Origin: Liolophura sinensis | Taxonomy: Eukaryota; Mollusca; Polyplacophora; Chitonida; Chitonidae | NCBI RefSeq assembly: GCF_032854445.1 | Contig: NC_088305.1 | Coordinates: 17,097,717-17,161,716, forward strand | Reading direction: 5' to 3' | DNA: 64,000 nucleotides | Shown here: in pieces, positions 21,601-35,600 of the stretch | Position numbering within the stretch: position 1 is the stretch's first letter | How the letters are laid out: every line of letters starts with the position of its first letter | The notes under the pieces: generated by a model | The model's database searches: none | Seen by the model: only the letters and a program-made list of their open reading frames with translations | What the model was told of the DNA's origin: nothing | Position numbers and translations under genes: made by a program

Positions 21601-24600
21601 TAATGTGTGCCTGTCGCCTGTATTCTGCCATCTATAAAATCACTCAAACTCATACGAATATTGCCTATCGTCAGTAACACGCATGAACAACATAAGCTCT
21701 ACACATGAACATGCTAGGCACCACATTATTGCAAGGAGAATGCAGTTAGAAACGTTTTCTAATTCCTAATATTAAACTCCATAAGCTTGTTCTCTTCATG
21801 GAGAACTCATTGGGTCGGGTGACGTCATAAAGTCATAAACATTTTCAAATAGTGGAGTTGTATTGCTAATTTATAGTAATGATAAGGTGCCGACCCGGGC
21901 CCCCCCCCCCCTCCCCCCCCCCCCCACGTTCGTTTTGACATTCCGTAGCAAGTTTATACTCTCATCGGGAAGTTCAGTATATCTGCCAAGGCTGTTTCCT
22001 GGGTTCATAACGAGGTCAAGATGAAGAAGTTATTAATGGGCACAAGTGTTCCTCCTGGGCATCGGTTTATTCCTGGGGCTGAGGCTCCTAACCCGACCTG
22101 ACATGTTTACTGGACATACGGAGGGTGGGGAGGGATTGCGCACACTTTTAGCTCGTGTTTTGCCGTGCCCCATAAGAATTAAACAACTCTACGGTTATGG
22201 TTAGACCATTGCTAATCGGCTGTTTGTTCATCATGACCTTTTTGCTCAAAACTAAATGTGCCATAAACTGTGATCATTACACGTACATAATAAGTAACAT
22301 ATCTTTATGTAAGCTTCACCTGGAACACAACCTATGTAGATGAATATATTTGTTTTATTTATTTATTTATTTATTTATTTGATCGGTGTCTTACGCCGTG
22401 CTGAGAAATTTTCTCTTATACGATAGGCGCCAGTATTATAGTAGGAGGAGACCGGGCAGAGCCCGGGGGAAACTTACGACCATCCCAAAGGTTGAAACCA
22501 GACATAAGTGAATATAAAGTGACAAATTATATTGTTGAACGCAAGATTAAATTATATAAATATTTTTTGCTTATGTTTTTTTGCAGATAAAACATGTTTT
22601 TGTCCAAAAAGGTTTAATTAACTTAGCCACAAAAATAGACAAGAATGAAGAACAGTATTATTTTAAATGGATCATTTGACGAACCTGTTGTGATTAAGAA
22701 AAATAACATTATTTATTTATCTGGTTGTAATCTGATTCGATTTCGGTATATTCAGTTATATGACAGGAAAAAGATTCATGGGTGTTTCATGGATAAATAT
22801 TTACTTTGAGATAAGTTAGTCATTACATGAAATCGAAACCATATGTGGTAAACACAAATTAATCACTGAAGATACTGCCGGCTATCAACTTCTATTTTTT
22901 TAATATTGTAAATTAAAGTAATATAAGCAACAGTTAATCTAACTCTAAAAACGTTGTAGATTTGACTTTTCAGGTATTAGTTCTTCCCGCTTTCCAGTTT
23001 AAAGCATCTTATCAAAATACCGGGCTTTTTCGTGTCGTGTGAATTAGTGTTGACATGCACCATAAATGTTTTGAGATAGCGTAGTTGAAAGATTGGAATT
23101 TAACAGTGGGCATCTTGCATTAAGGGAATACCGCTCTACGGAGTGTAGCACTCGACCAACTGCAGATATTGCTTGTGTGTGTACACCTATTGCGGTTCTG
23201 TTTGATTTAAAGGCGTTTTGAGTTTTGTTTGGAAGGCAGTATCAAATGTTACTGAAAACAGTAATTTTTTGGCACCAAAAATAATATTTTATGACATTGA
23301 TTTGCCTATGGAAATGCACTTTATAGGCGAAATTACATATTACCGTGTTCTAACTTGCGAAGTTTTTATTAATTGTGACCACTGTGCCTAAATTCCTAAA
23401 ACAATTCGTGTTAGGGCTATAGACTTGTGTTGTTTTGATTACAATCTTAAAGATTGTTCACACTTTCTTGAAAGGAGCTTCTAAGCTCAGGAGGTAAATT
23501 TTTATGTATTTTACATGTATTTTCCTTGGTTATGCCACCATAACAGCTTGTTTAAATCAGCCAATCAGTGACTGGATATTCTGACTTAACGGATGCATGA
23601 ACACGATCATTAAAACAAAGATTGTAGTTTTAAGGGAAAATAAAGAAAGATGCAGAAACATATTTTTAAGCATGTTTAATATCTTTTAATAAGCCCTCTA
23701 AATTGCCAACGCTACGAATTTGCCCAACCCAACCCCCACCACCACCCCCATCCACTTCGACCCTGCTGACTTATGTCCCTGAGTTGTCTTGAAGGTTATC
23801 ATCGCTGACGTCGCGACTGCAGGCTGCTTAACTTTCGAACTGATTACCGAGGCATAAAGAAAGCTGTAGATTTAAGAAAAAGTCTACCAAGAAGAAAACT
23901 GTGAATCGTTTTGTGCCGTTATATGTTCGGACATATCTTAAACTGCATATTAATGAATTAAAATCAAAGGGTTTACTGGGGCTGCGTGGCCAAGGATGTT
24001 AGCACGTCAGCACAGCGCAATGACCCTGAGGCTTCCCCCAGTGCGGTTGCAAGTCCAACTGATGCTGGCTTCCTCTCTGGCCTTACGTGGAAAGGTTTTC
24101 CAGCAAACTGGGGACGATCGTGGGTTTCTCCCGGCATCTGCCCGGTTTCCTTCCACGATAATGCTGACCGTAGCCGTATAAGTGAAATGAGTACGGCGTA
24201 AAACACTAATGAAATAAATAAAGAAATCAAACGGTTTAAGTATCTATTAACAAAAGGACCTGGATGTAAGACGGTATCAACTTTTTGTTGGACGTCGCTT
24301 CACGCCTGAAACCCACTTGGCACCGAATTCTTGTTTATCAACTTCTCTAGGGATGTTTGTTATAGGAAACGTGTTTTCGTATCACGTTCCCTGGCAATGT
24401 CACCGATGGAGTCTGGTAATCTGGTGTTCCTGACAGTGTCACTGAGGGAGTCTGGTAGCCTACTGCTCCCTGACAGTGTCACTGAGGGAGTCTGGTAATC
24501 TGGTGTTCCCTGACAGTGTCACTGAGGAAGTCTGGTAGCCTACTGCTCCCTGACAGTGTCACTGAGGGAGTCTGGTAATCTGGTGTTCCCTGACAGTGTC

Positions 24601-27600
24601 ACTGATGGAATCTAGTAGAGTTTTGTGTTCCATGACAATGTCACAAGTGCAATGAGGTAGAGTCTGGTGTCATATGGATGGAATTTTGTGTTCCCTGACA
24701 ATGTCATATATGGAATCTGGCAGAGTTTTGTGTTTAATGACAATGTCCCCGATGAAGCCTGGTTGAATCTGGTGTTCTTTGGCAGTGTCACAGATGGAGT
24801 CTGGTAGAGTGTGGTCGTCCCTGAAAATTTCACTGATGGAGTCTTGTAGTCTGGTTGTCTCTGACAATGTCACTGAAGGAGCCTGGTAGAGTTTTTGCGT
24901 TCTCTGGCAATGTCACTGATAGGTTTTCCCTGGTAATGTCACTTACGAAATCTGGCAGAGTCTTGTGTTCCCTGGCAATGTCAAAAATTTAGTTTAGTAT
25001 AGAGTATGGTCTTCCCTGACAATGTCACAGATGGAGCCTGGTGGAGTTTTGTGTCTCATGACAATGTCATGCCTCTTGGCATTGTCACACAAGGATTCTG
25101 CACGGTAGAGTCTGGTGGTCCCTGGCAATAGCCAGGTATAGAGTCGTATTTTATTCCATGACCATATCACAGACAGAGTCTGGCAGGATCTGGTGTTCTC
25201 CGTCCATGTCTGCAACTTTGTACACATTTTGGTTTCGATCAATTAAACTTCATACTCTTCATGTTCTTTCACTTATGAACAAATGTTACTCCTGAAGTGC
25301 CATTTAATTTAAGTATACTTATACATTACTGTTCACCGACATGTTGTTCGAATGTCTGGTAACTAAAGTCAAACCAGTTTTGTATTAGGCCAGGACTGGT
25401 ATTAAGATTTAAAACTCAACTTTTAGTGCTCTTGGTATAAAGTGGCCCCATGAACCTAATATTGCCATGCTTCACATATTACACGTTATACGCTGACGTT
25501 CATGTTGTTGCCTGTAAAAGTTTTATCCAAATTTCTGTCCGTGGAAAATACAAAAACTCCGAGAATTTTGACTAATTGAGAAACTCCAACTCATTCTCTT
25601 CTTGCACTAGGGAGTTATGTTCCTGAAATGTTTAAAGAGCACGATTGCGTCACCACTCCAAAACTTGTCTCCGATCCAGGTCAAGTATTTATCAAAACGT
25701 TTCAGACTGAAGTAAAAAATTCAAAGACAAATATTTTGCTCCAGGAAGCCAAGAATTTGTACGCTGATTCTTTACTGCAGAACAGTGTACCAACCATAAT
25801 CTGAGTTCTTTCCTGTTCTGTGTTCGGTTTTTTTAGCACTTTGGATGTGTGACTTAAGTTGCTTCATAAAAGCAGCCCTGGCCACAGCAGTAGGCGTATA
25901 AAACAAGCCGCAGAATTTAACTGCATCCCGAGAAAGCTTTTTGCAGGAGCTGTGGAGATGGCGTTAAATACCATGTCACTGATAGCAACCCGCTTGGATG
26001 TACTCTTAGCAATGGCGTAATCGCATAACTGTCAGTGTCCCAGTCCTCAGTATGAGGCCTAGCAATTTTTTCTGAACGCAAAACCCATTTCTGTTTGTTA
26101 TTACCTATTTCCAGAAGTTGTCTGTTAACAGGGCCAAGAGGTTGTGTTAATTACGTCAGCGGATGGGGCATGGCTTTACTTTGCCTGAGTTATCGTTACA
26201 CATTGAACTCTAAAGCACATGTAAGCCTTTTCATATACCCACACTGGAAACGTTATGTAAATACAAAGCTGAGTCGAAAAGACACATAGAGATAACAGAA
26301 GCTTTTCAAGCCATCAACCGATGCTTGCGGTGACGAGTATTTTGATGCGAATCTCAAAGTAATGTATTTCGTGGCCTGGTTTGATTTATAAATTGATTGG
26401 TTTAGTGGCCGATTGTGTCTTAACGCCATACTCAAGAATTAGCATTATTTACTTAATTAGAATGAAAAGGACACCCACAATACAACCAATCTACAAAAGT
26501 GATTCTCATTCCAGTCAAAATCCCTCCTCCCCCTCCCCCCCCCCAAAAAAAGATTACTGAAATGAATAACTTACCTGTCTTTCTGTCGATTCGTTCACCC
26601 GTTCAAGCTTGCCCGTAAGGCATGACCAAGGTCTAATTCCTATTGAGGATCTTCCTTAAATTTTACTGTTACATACACTGTTACATACATAGTAGGTAGT
26701 CATACTTTACCGTTACGTGTACTCAAACATACATACTGGGCAATTGTGTTTTAGCGTTAGATCAGACAGTTATATTGTGCGTTTACTTCTATTCTTGCAT
26801 ACATGGTAGGTAATTATAGGTTATGGTGATACCTTTTCTTATACGCATAGTAGGCTGTTATATTTTATGGCTGCATCTATTTTTACAAACATAGTGGACA
26901 GTTATGTTTTATGGTTACATCTCTTCTTACACACATAGTAGACAGTTATATTTTACCGTTACATCTCTTCTTACACACATAACAGACAGTTATATTTTAT
27001 GGTTGCATCTATTCTTACATACATAGTAGGCTGTTATATTTTATGGTTACATCTATTTGCATCAAAGGTCTTTTCACGAGAAGAGCGAGCTTGATAAGTA
27101 TTTCATATTGTTGCTACCCGTTTCGTTGGCCTAGTATTTAGAGTGTCCGCCTCGAAGCCAGCAGACCTGGAAGCAAACCCAACGACCGTAAAATGATATT
27201 TATTCCTGCCTCGCTTGACGTTAGGCACTGATAGGTTTGAGCTAGGAAAATAGAACTGCTTGGCTGGGCGTCAGTATATGTGACTTGGTGGAGTGTCAGG
27301 TCTGGTGTCTTCAGCATAGACTCGTCCTGCTACATGAAAACACACTATTTTACACATCTGCAGCTAATGTCTCCTTGTCGTTATTTGACCGAAAAACTGT
27401 TAAGGACGACGTACAACAAAAAGCGTACATACATACATACACGCATGCCTACATACACGCATACATACACATCAACATGCTTGCATTTAATGCTGGCCGC
27501 CGTCATACAAGTGAAATGTTCTTGAGTTCAGCGTAAAACACTAATCAAAAACTCAACTACTCAACCCTGATCAACGTTTATATATTAAATGTATAAATTG

Positions 27601-30600
27601 ATTGGCGGCAAAACTTCAGCTTTTCCTCAATCTAATTAAACACAAACAGAAAAAAAAAATGCCCCAGAAATCTTCTACTTTTAGAAGCATCTTACAGCAT
27701 GTGAGAGAGAATCTGGCTGGCTCACTTTCACTACTTCAAGACGTCTATCATGTAGCGTATATATGTGTGGTAAGGAATGAAGTGATGGCGAACAAACAGC
27801 TGTGTGTAGTGTAATTCAGTAGTGTTACCGGCAATATTTAATGATCTACGTCGCTCTGCTTTTGAAATGACGGATTTTTACAAGAGATTCGAGTTTACCT
27901 GGCGCTGTAAACACGGTTGAAAGGGGGAAAACATAAAATAAGGTAAACATCAGTAGAAAGAACAATAAAAAAAATTATCAGAAAGTTAAATATGTGTGGA
28001 TTGTTTAAGTTATTGTTTGATGAACATAAAAACTACCAGAATGCGTTTATCCTATTTTTTGGCCTTAAATTGGGTTCTTATTATGGTTTCGGTCACAGTA
28101 CGTGACACTGGCGACTCTTTGACAGAATGTTTATCTATGGACTAGTACTGGACGTTACCAGTGGACTAGTACTGGACATTACCAGTGGACTAGTACTGGA
28201 CATTACCAGTGGACTAGTACTGGACATTACCAATGGACTAGTACTGGACATTACCAATGGACTAGTACTGGACATTACCAGTGGACTAGTGCTGGACATT
28301 ACCAGTGGACTAGTACTGGACAATGCAGTAGGGGGTCTTAAAATGTAGTCTATTTCCTGTCAGCAGTGACCCATAATTTGGGTACTTGACACTACACTTC
28401 CCCAGATACTCAACATGCAAGATATTCAGTAAGTGGGTGAACGGTTTGACAGACACACAGATAAAGATTCTTTCGTTTATAGTTACATGTGAAAACGACT
28501 GCTTTTCACTCTGCACGTTTTTATGCATGTTATAGACGAGACCAAAGCCAACTATATGTGTCCACAGCTGGCAGCTTACACGGCCTCACAGCTGTTTATT
28601 TTTGTAAGCCGGAGAGGTGAAGTTACCTGGCCCAACACTTTATTGGTTAAAACAAAAGCTCTGTCATTTATTGGTTCCGGTGTCCAGACCGCTCGTCAGA
28701 ATGTGTAAATTATTCGGACGTCTTTTTTCTAGAATTAGGAAATATTAGTACTATCAAGGATAACATATACCTCAATCTTACCAAGGCACCCAGTAGTATG
28801 TAATGTTGCTTTAGGGTATCCTGGGCTATTCTTATGGGCAGTGGGGCTCGGGGACTGTCTAGAATTAAGACGAGCTAGTTTCTTTTATGAACAGGGGTTC
28901 GGGGCCTGTGTAAAGAATGTAGACGAGCTTGTTCCTTATATGTACAGAGGTTCGGGGCCTCTGTAGAGAATGAAGACGAGCTTGTTCCCTTTATGTACAG
29001 AGGTTCGGAGACTCAGTAGAGAATGAAGACGAGCTTGTTCCTTTTGTGTCCAGAGGTTCGGAGACTCCATAGAATGAAGACGAGCTTGTCCCACTTTATG
29101 TACAGAGGTTCGGAGACTCAGTAGAGAATAGCGCTGGACTGCTTCATTTTCTCTACAGAGGTTTGGATCTCCTGGAGTACACATACTACCTGTGATGAGC
29201 AGCTCTAGGAGAGAACGGACTGTAATTAACATAGCTGCATTTTGTCATACCTAATCTGTTTAAGCCAATGTGCAAAGGGGTGTAGGAGTTGCTACTGTTT
29301 CAGCATTTACGCCAACTGTTAAAATAAAATTTCAAGTGCTGTAAAGTCCGGATTCCACCAGTTACGTGTGCCAACTGTCAATTTTCATCATCTTCTTTTT
29401 TTTGGTTCTGACTCTCCGTACCGTAGTCTTTTATACCTTCATCATGTTTGGAGTTCTTGCCGTTAATCGCGGGATGCATTTTTTACAACATCGTGTGATT
29501 GTACCTCCACCATTTTTTCTTTCTTGCTTTAATTTTGTTGACTGTGTTTTTTCAGTACCTGGAGATCCGCTTCAACAAGGGCTTACGAGTTGCTGGTGTA
29601 ATAGTGTTCATGATACAAATGGTGGGTATTTCTTAGTCATATTACGTGTATATAGATCTTTATAGAAAACACCTTGTAACGTTGTTCACCAGACCACAAC
29701 CGTTGCGTCATTTAGAATCATAGTTATACATTGAAACGATGATTATAACTTTATGATTAAATAAAAGAGCCATTCCGGTGCACACACACATTTCAGGCTA
29801 AAATTGCGAGTATGTGACATGAATACATAGTATGTATGAACAGTTATCATATATGAAATATTTTGACATAAGATATGTTAAACTTCTTGGGCAATTCAAA
29901 GGCCATATAGTACAATTCAGTGCAAAAAACAAAAGGTTCGGTCACTTCCGCAGAAATTCCTGGTGTGACGTCATATTACTCCATTTGACGCTACTATGAC
30001 TTCACAAAACCCCAGTTGACGACTCCTGCGCAGAAGACCACCACGTCGTAGACATGAGCTTGTTTGTAAACATTCACGTTATAGTCTTATATCATCATAT
30101 TAGTCTCCCTTAATAGTCCATGGGACAGACCTGATATTAGTACCTCCTGAGGTGGCCAAATATAAGTGGTACTAACATGCTGATCAGAAAAAGGATTAGA
30201 AGTAGATTAAGGCATGATAGACTTTCTGTAGTGGGAGCTTTATCAAACGTTTTGATAAAATGAAAAAATCACCTTACAAGGGTTTTCGCAAGTCACAAGA
30301 AGCAAGAGAAATGTCAATATATCGTGCACTCAATGTATCAGTTTATAATATAATCAGACCAATTTAAACGGTTAGTTGGACTGTTTATGAAGGAAAGAAA
30401 ATTTAAAATTCCACATTTTGTCAATATTTCATGTACCTTATTCGCTGAATATTCAAATGACCTGTACATTTACATGTAAGCTTTGCAAGGTTTTCACCTG
30501 GGTTGATAACAGTTTATCAACAGTTTATATGCCCAGCTGTGTACTTCTTTTATTTACGCCTATTATTACGGAGAATTAAGGTAGATTTGCACAGGTAAAT

Positions 30601-32601
30601 AAACGTTCGTGTCCTATCCTTACATGTTATCTACATGTCAGAAAACTACATTGTCAGAGCAAACCTTTGATCACACAGCTTGGTGCAGATGGCAGCATAC
30701 TTAAAACAGCAATGCAAAAACTGGACCAAAGAATCTTTGCCCCACACAAGATGGACCTATATGCTTCAATCGTGCATTAGAAGCGTCTAGATTGTACACA
30801 AATAGGAGTCATCCTCCAGAAATAACGGCGTTAACCATAACCATTCATTCATTCCTCCAGAAGTAGTGCAGGGGAGGAACAGAAAAAGACTGTATAGGAG
30901 TTAATGAAAACGTTCAGTGAAGAGCCCGTCTTAAAAGGAATATTTGCCTTCTAAATCAAAAAGTGCTGCGCTTGACAGATTTAACGTCATGGTAAAAACG
31001 TCCACAAACAATCATGTTTCAGAGTGACTTGGATAAATCACTTTACTTTGTTTTTTGTACGAGAAGAGAAACCTTCTCCTCTATCCAAATAGATTGACAT
31101 TAAAACAAACCGATGACTACCATCTCCCAGGGTTCCATAGTTAATAGCGGCATGCAGTGAAAACATCAAGATAAGGAGCAAGGTGTTAGATAAACATCCA
31201 TGGCACCCGCTGACAGATAAATGACCGTGTGGAAGTTCCTCTGAAAGAATCAAAATTCTTACAGTTTCATTTGGGGTTTGGGGTCATGGCCCCTGTTGTG
31301 TGCCATTTGGAATTTACAGTTTGGATATTTAGACAACAGTTAATTGTTAACAACCACGATAGAATGCCCTTAAATGTTACAAAACATAACCTTTACGTTA
31401 TGAAAAGAAAATTTGCTGATGCTGTCCTTCTCGCCCCAGTAGCTTACCCTTCTCCCTAAAATGTCATTTCATCAACAAATCTTCCATTATGTTTGAGAAG
31501 AATAGCTTGAATTAGTTAAGGAAATATTCCATAAGGTAAACACTCTGTTCCTGAGTTGATTATTGTATGACTGATGGTAATATATGCGTTAGCACATTAA
31601 ACAATAAGAAAGTTTATTAAAGGGGACTTAATCCATATAAAGTTACTCATCTGCGAGGGCTATCATATGAAAACATGAACTAAAGACATGTACCAACTTA
31701 AAAATAGCGAGCAGGTTTGGCCCCTCTGGGTGGTACCAATATCTGAAATTTTTGGGGCCTTGGCCCAAGGGCACAAGCAGTAAAAGATGCACATGTGCAA
31801 ATGCAATTCTGATATTCTAAAAAAAAGTAATCTGTTAAATTTATAAACAGACAAAGTATTTTGTTTAAGTGGTGATAGAATATATTCCGTTATTGTGGTA
31901 GGTTATTCCGTTAAATATAGCGCATACATTCCATTTACTCAACACAGAGATTTATTACACTAACACGATTATATGTTTAATGTAACACAGTATTAATTTA
32001 TAACAACAGAATACATTCTAGCATCACACAGACAGCAGACTTTGTTAAAAGTAAGAGATTATTTTTTTTTGAGAGTAACAACATGACCTATATATCAACT
32101 GACTGATTGAATGATGAGATTTATTTGCGTTTGTGATTCTAACATTTTCCATAAGTTCACGTTAAATATTCTTCACTGTTTTTTTTTTCTCCACAGTTAA
32201 TATATATGTCTATAGTTCTTTACGCTCCATCCCTTGCCTTGGAAGCTGGTAAGTTCGCAATAGACATTTGTTTAGCTATTTTCATGTAATTGATATTCTT
32301 GTATAAGGAACGATCATGTATCTTAAACTATTATTACATTAAATATGTATATATAGATTACACTTGACAACGTTACAGTTCGTGATAACGTGGGATTTGT
32401 ATAAGCTTTTAAATGGGCTTTCAGTGAGAGCAAGGCCTGTCGATGTAAGTGCAGCTGTTGTCTTGTGGTTGAAGCTCATGAGTAAGGAACTGTCAGTTAA
32501 GTCTATGAAACTGGTAGATTACATTCAAGAGATAGGCGGTACGTTTTGCGGTAATGTATAAGATGCATTTGGGAGCCGGGAGCGCTTGATTCAAAACTTT
32601 T

Positions 32602-32683
<82 letters not shown>

Positions 32684-35600
32684 TCATCATCATCGATCTT
32701 TGCATCCGCTAATTAATCCGATATTTCTTGACAATCTTATACATATATCGAATACTGGAACGGTGTGTTTATGAAACATAATCATACAGTGTTGCTAAAA
32801 GCACCTTTCTTCTCTCTCCTCAGTCACGGGGTTTTCCGTGTGGGGGTCCGTCTTCTCCGTCGGGATCGTCTGTACTTTCTATACCACACTGGTGAGTGTC
32901 TCACACCATCTTTTGACCTGAAAGAAATTGAGAGAACTTTTTTTGTTATTACGGAGAGAATATTTTGTGAATGTCTCCTGGGTTTTTTTCTATGAATATT
33001 TACATTTCCTTTTAATCCTGAGGCAAACTCATGCAAAACAATCTGACGGCATATAAGATAACAATTTTAAGGGGTTTATTTGAACAACAGTTCTGCATTA
33101 TTGTATTACCATTATACTACAGTGACAATAGTACTTTGTTATCGATGGTTTTATATGCCCTCTCTACGAGTCGAATAAAGGCATGGTGTTGTCCGTCTGT
33201 CTGTCCGCCATATGGCCTTAGGTTACCGCTATTTGTTATAGAATTTTTGGTAACTTTTTGTCTCAACCACCAGACGAGAGGCCCAAATTGAAAAACGCTA
33301 TGCCCATTTTTGTGATGATGGCTTATTAGTAGTTAATGTTCCTTAGTATGAAGATGTGCTTGAAACATGACGATCCTATGCAAGCCTGATGGCACTTCCT
33401 GTTGTCTTGAAGTACCGAAGCTCTTGTTATGTAACTAACAAAGGCAAACCCATATGACAATATCCAAACACGGCAGACAAACCTGATAGCGTTGTCTGCT
33501 TTTCACTCCATCATGACATGGACGTATCTTGAGGTACTGAAGCTTATGTTATCTGATTAGTAAACCGATATGGAACTTTCCATACTTGGAAGATCTTACT
33601 TAAGTGTGTCTTGTCACGGGAGTTTAACTATTGCTTTTCCGTTCAGGGCGGCATGAAGGCTGTGCTGTGGACGGATTCCTTCCAGGTTATCATGATGTTC
33701 ATGAGTATACTGGCCGTGCTAATCCAAGGTTTCATCGAGGTGGGAGGAATCAGTCGTGCCTGGGAAATAGCCACCCAGAACGAAAGGATAGAGATTTGGA
33801 AGTGAGTCGATAATACATGTACAGTGCAGATAACAGAAGGGAGAAAGACGGCATAGAGTACCTCTTCAAAGCCATAGCGTTACCATAAAGACAAATCCCA
33901 TTATCGCATTCGTGTGGACTGTCATTAACCCAGCAATAGCACGTCTCATCTTCTGGCGCCCATTATCAGCAAATGGATAAGGTCTGTGTATACGTTCTCA
34001 GACTCATCGGTATCTTAGGTACGAATTTATAGTCCTATGCAGAACAGATGGCGTGGAATTAAATAACGGTGAAGACTTGTATAACGCGATAGAAAGTAAG
34101 GGCGTATTTAAACTGACTTCCCGATCAACCGAACCCGTTTCACACAACCTGTGTTTTGCGTTACGTAGGCGTAACTGTATACCATGGTCACGTGTTTGCC
34201 AACACTCTTATGGCTACAATACTGTCCTTTCCAGTTCGCACTATGTCCACGTGCGCGTGTTTTGTGAAGCCAGCCTCTGACCGACCAATAAATAATTAAT
34301 GTACAACAGATTCAGTAAAATATATAACGCCCTGCAGGGGCTCTGTGATGGAGTGATTAGCGTCCTAGCGCAACAGAACGGCTCGGGAGCTTGTCAGTTT
34401 ACATGTACACATTATGCAATGTGCATACAGTGTATTGACGACTAGGGCGTCATTCACTTAACCGGAAGTGACATCATTCACTTAACCGGAAGTGACGTCG
34501 CATAGTATTTGTAAATTAAATCTACATAGAATTTTTCCTTGATGATGATTGCGGTAGACCAGTGGCATTGTAACAAAGTGTCCATTAGAATCATTTTAGT
34601 ACACTGATCGAAACATTAATTATGCATTTTGTTCTCAATATTGTATTTCAGCTTTGACCCTAATCCCGCCGTCCGCCATACTTTCTGGAGCCTGACCTTT
34701 GGTGGTACCTTCACCTGGGTGGCTGTGTACGGAGTTAATCAAGCTCAGGTTCAAAGAGCTCTTACCTGTCCGACACTGAAGAAAGCACAGCTGTAAATAT
34801 ACTTACGTTACTGTCAAATCATATAAAATATGTTTTACATAGGATGTAAAGAAAAATGTGCATTTTACAATGGTAGTTGAATAATGACGACATTTTAAAC
34901 GTTTGCAATGTTTTTTGTAACTTATTTTTCTTGTTAAATAATTTGTTTAAAACTGTATTACATAGATGCAAGATGTGAGTGAAGAAAACGAGAAAAATAA
35001 GACGTTGGACTACCATGACTACCAAAAATCCTGAATAACGCTATTTTTGTTAAAACTGTGTGTTTCTACTCCTTAAATACATTGCCTAAAAATTCCTATA
35101 ATCTATTCATCCTTTCAGTAGTTATATCAGTATTTAGTGTCTTTACAAAGGGGTTTTTCCAAGTATTGCATTTTGTAATACTACCAGTTCTTGTTTTTAA
35201 ATTTTGATTCGTTCAGCTGAAGCCAAGATGTTAAGGGGCACGTTCAGTACTGTACCAGACAGGCACTTACACTACATGTTTTACCACTTATCGCGTTTTG
35301 AGATCCACATACGGTGTTGCGACAAAAGAGTGACGCCCCATGATTTTATACATTATACATTTATACGTTACATGTATACAGAATATACAAAACTAGCTGA
35401 ACAGGATTAGTTTGCTCTTCTGAATCATGTTCACGGCTGGGTTTGGTTGTCAGCGATTGCAATAATTAATGATTTATACTGGTTGTTTTATCTAAACGCC
35501 ATTTCTGCCTCGTTTAAGTATACAAGCAATCATACCGTGCGGTAAAGCTGTGATGTCATTTTGCTGTGTCTTGTCTAATGATGTAACAGGTATGCGTGTA

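Noticed and set aside
28127..28348. Repetitive frames GLVLDITS and MSSTSPLV on opposite strands
   Set aside because: A 24-bp tandem repeat read in frame; no start context or splice context.
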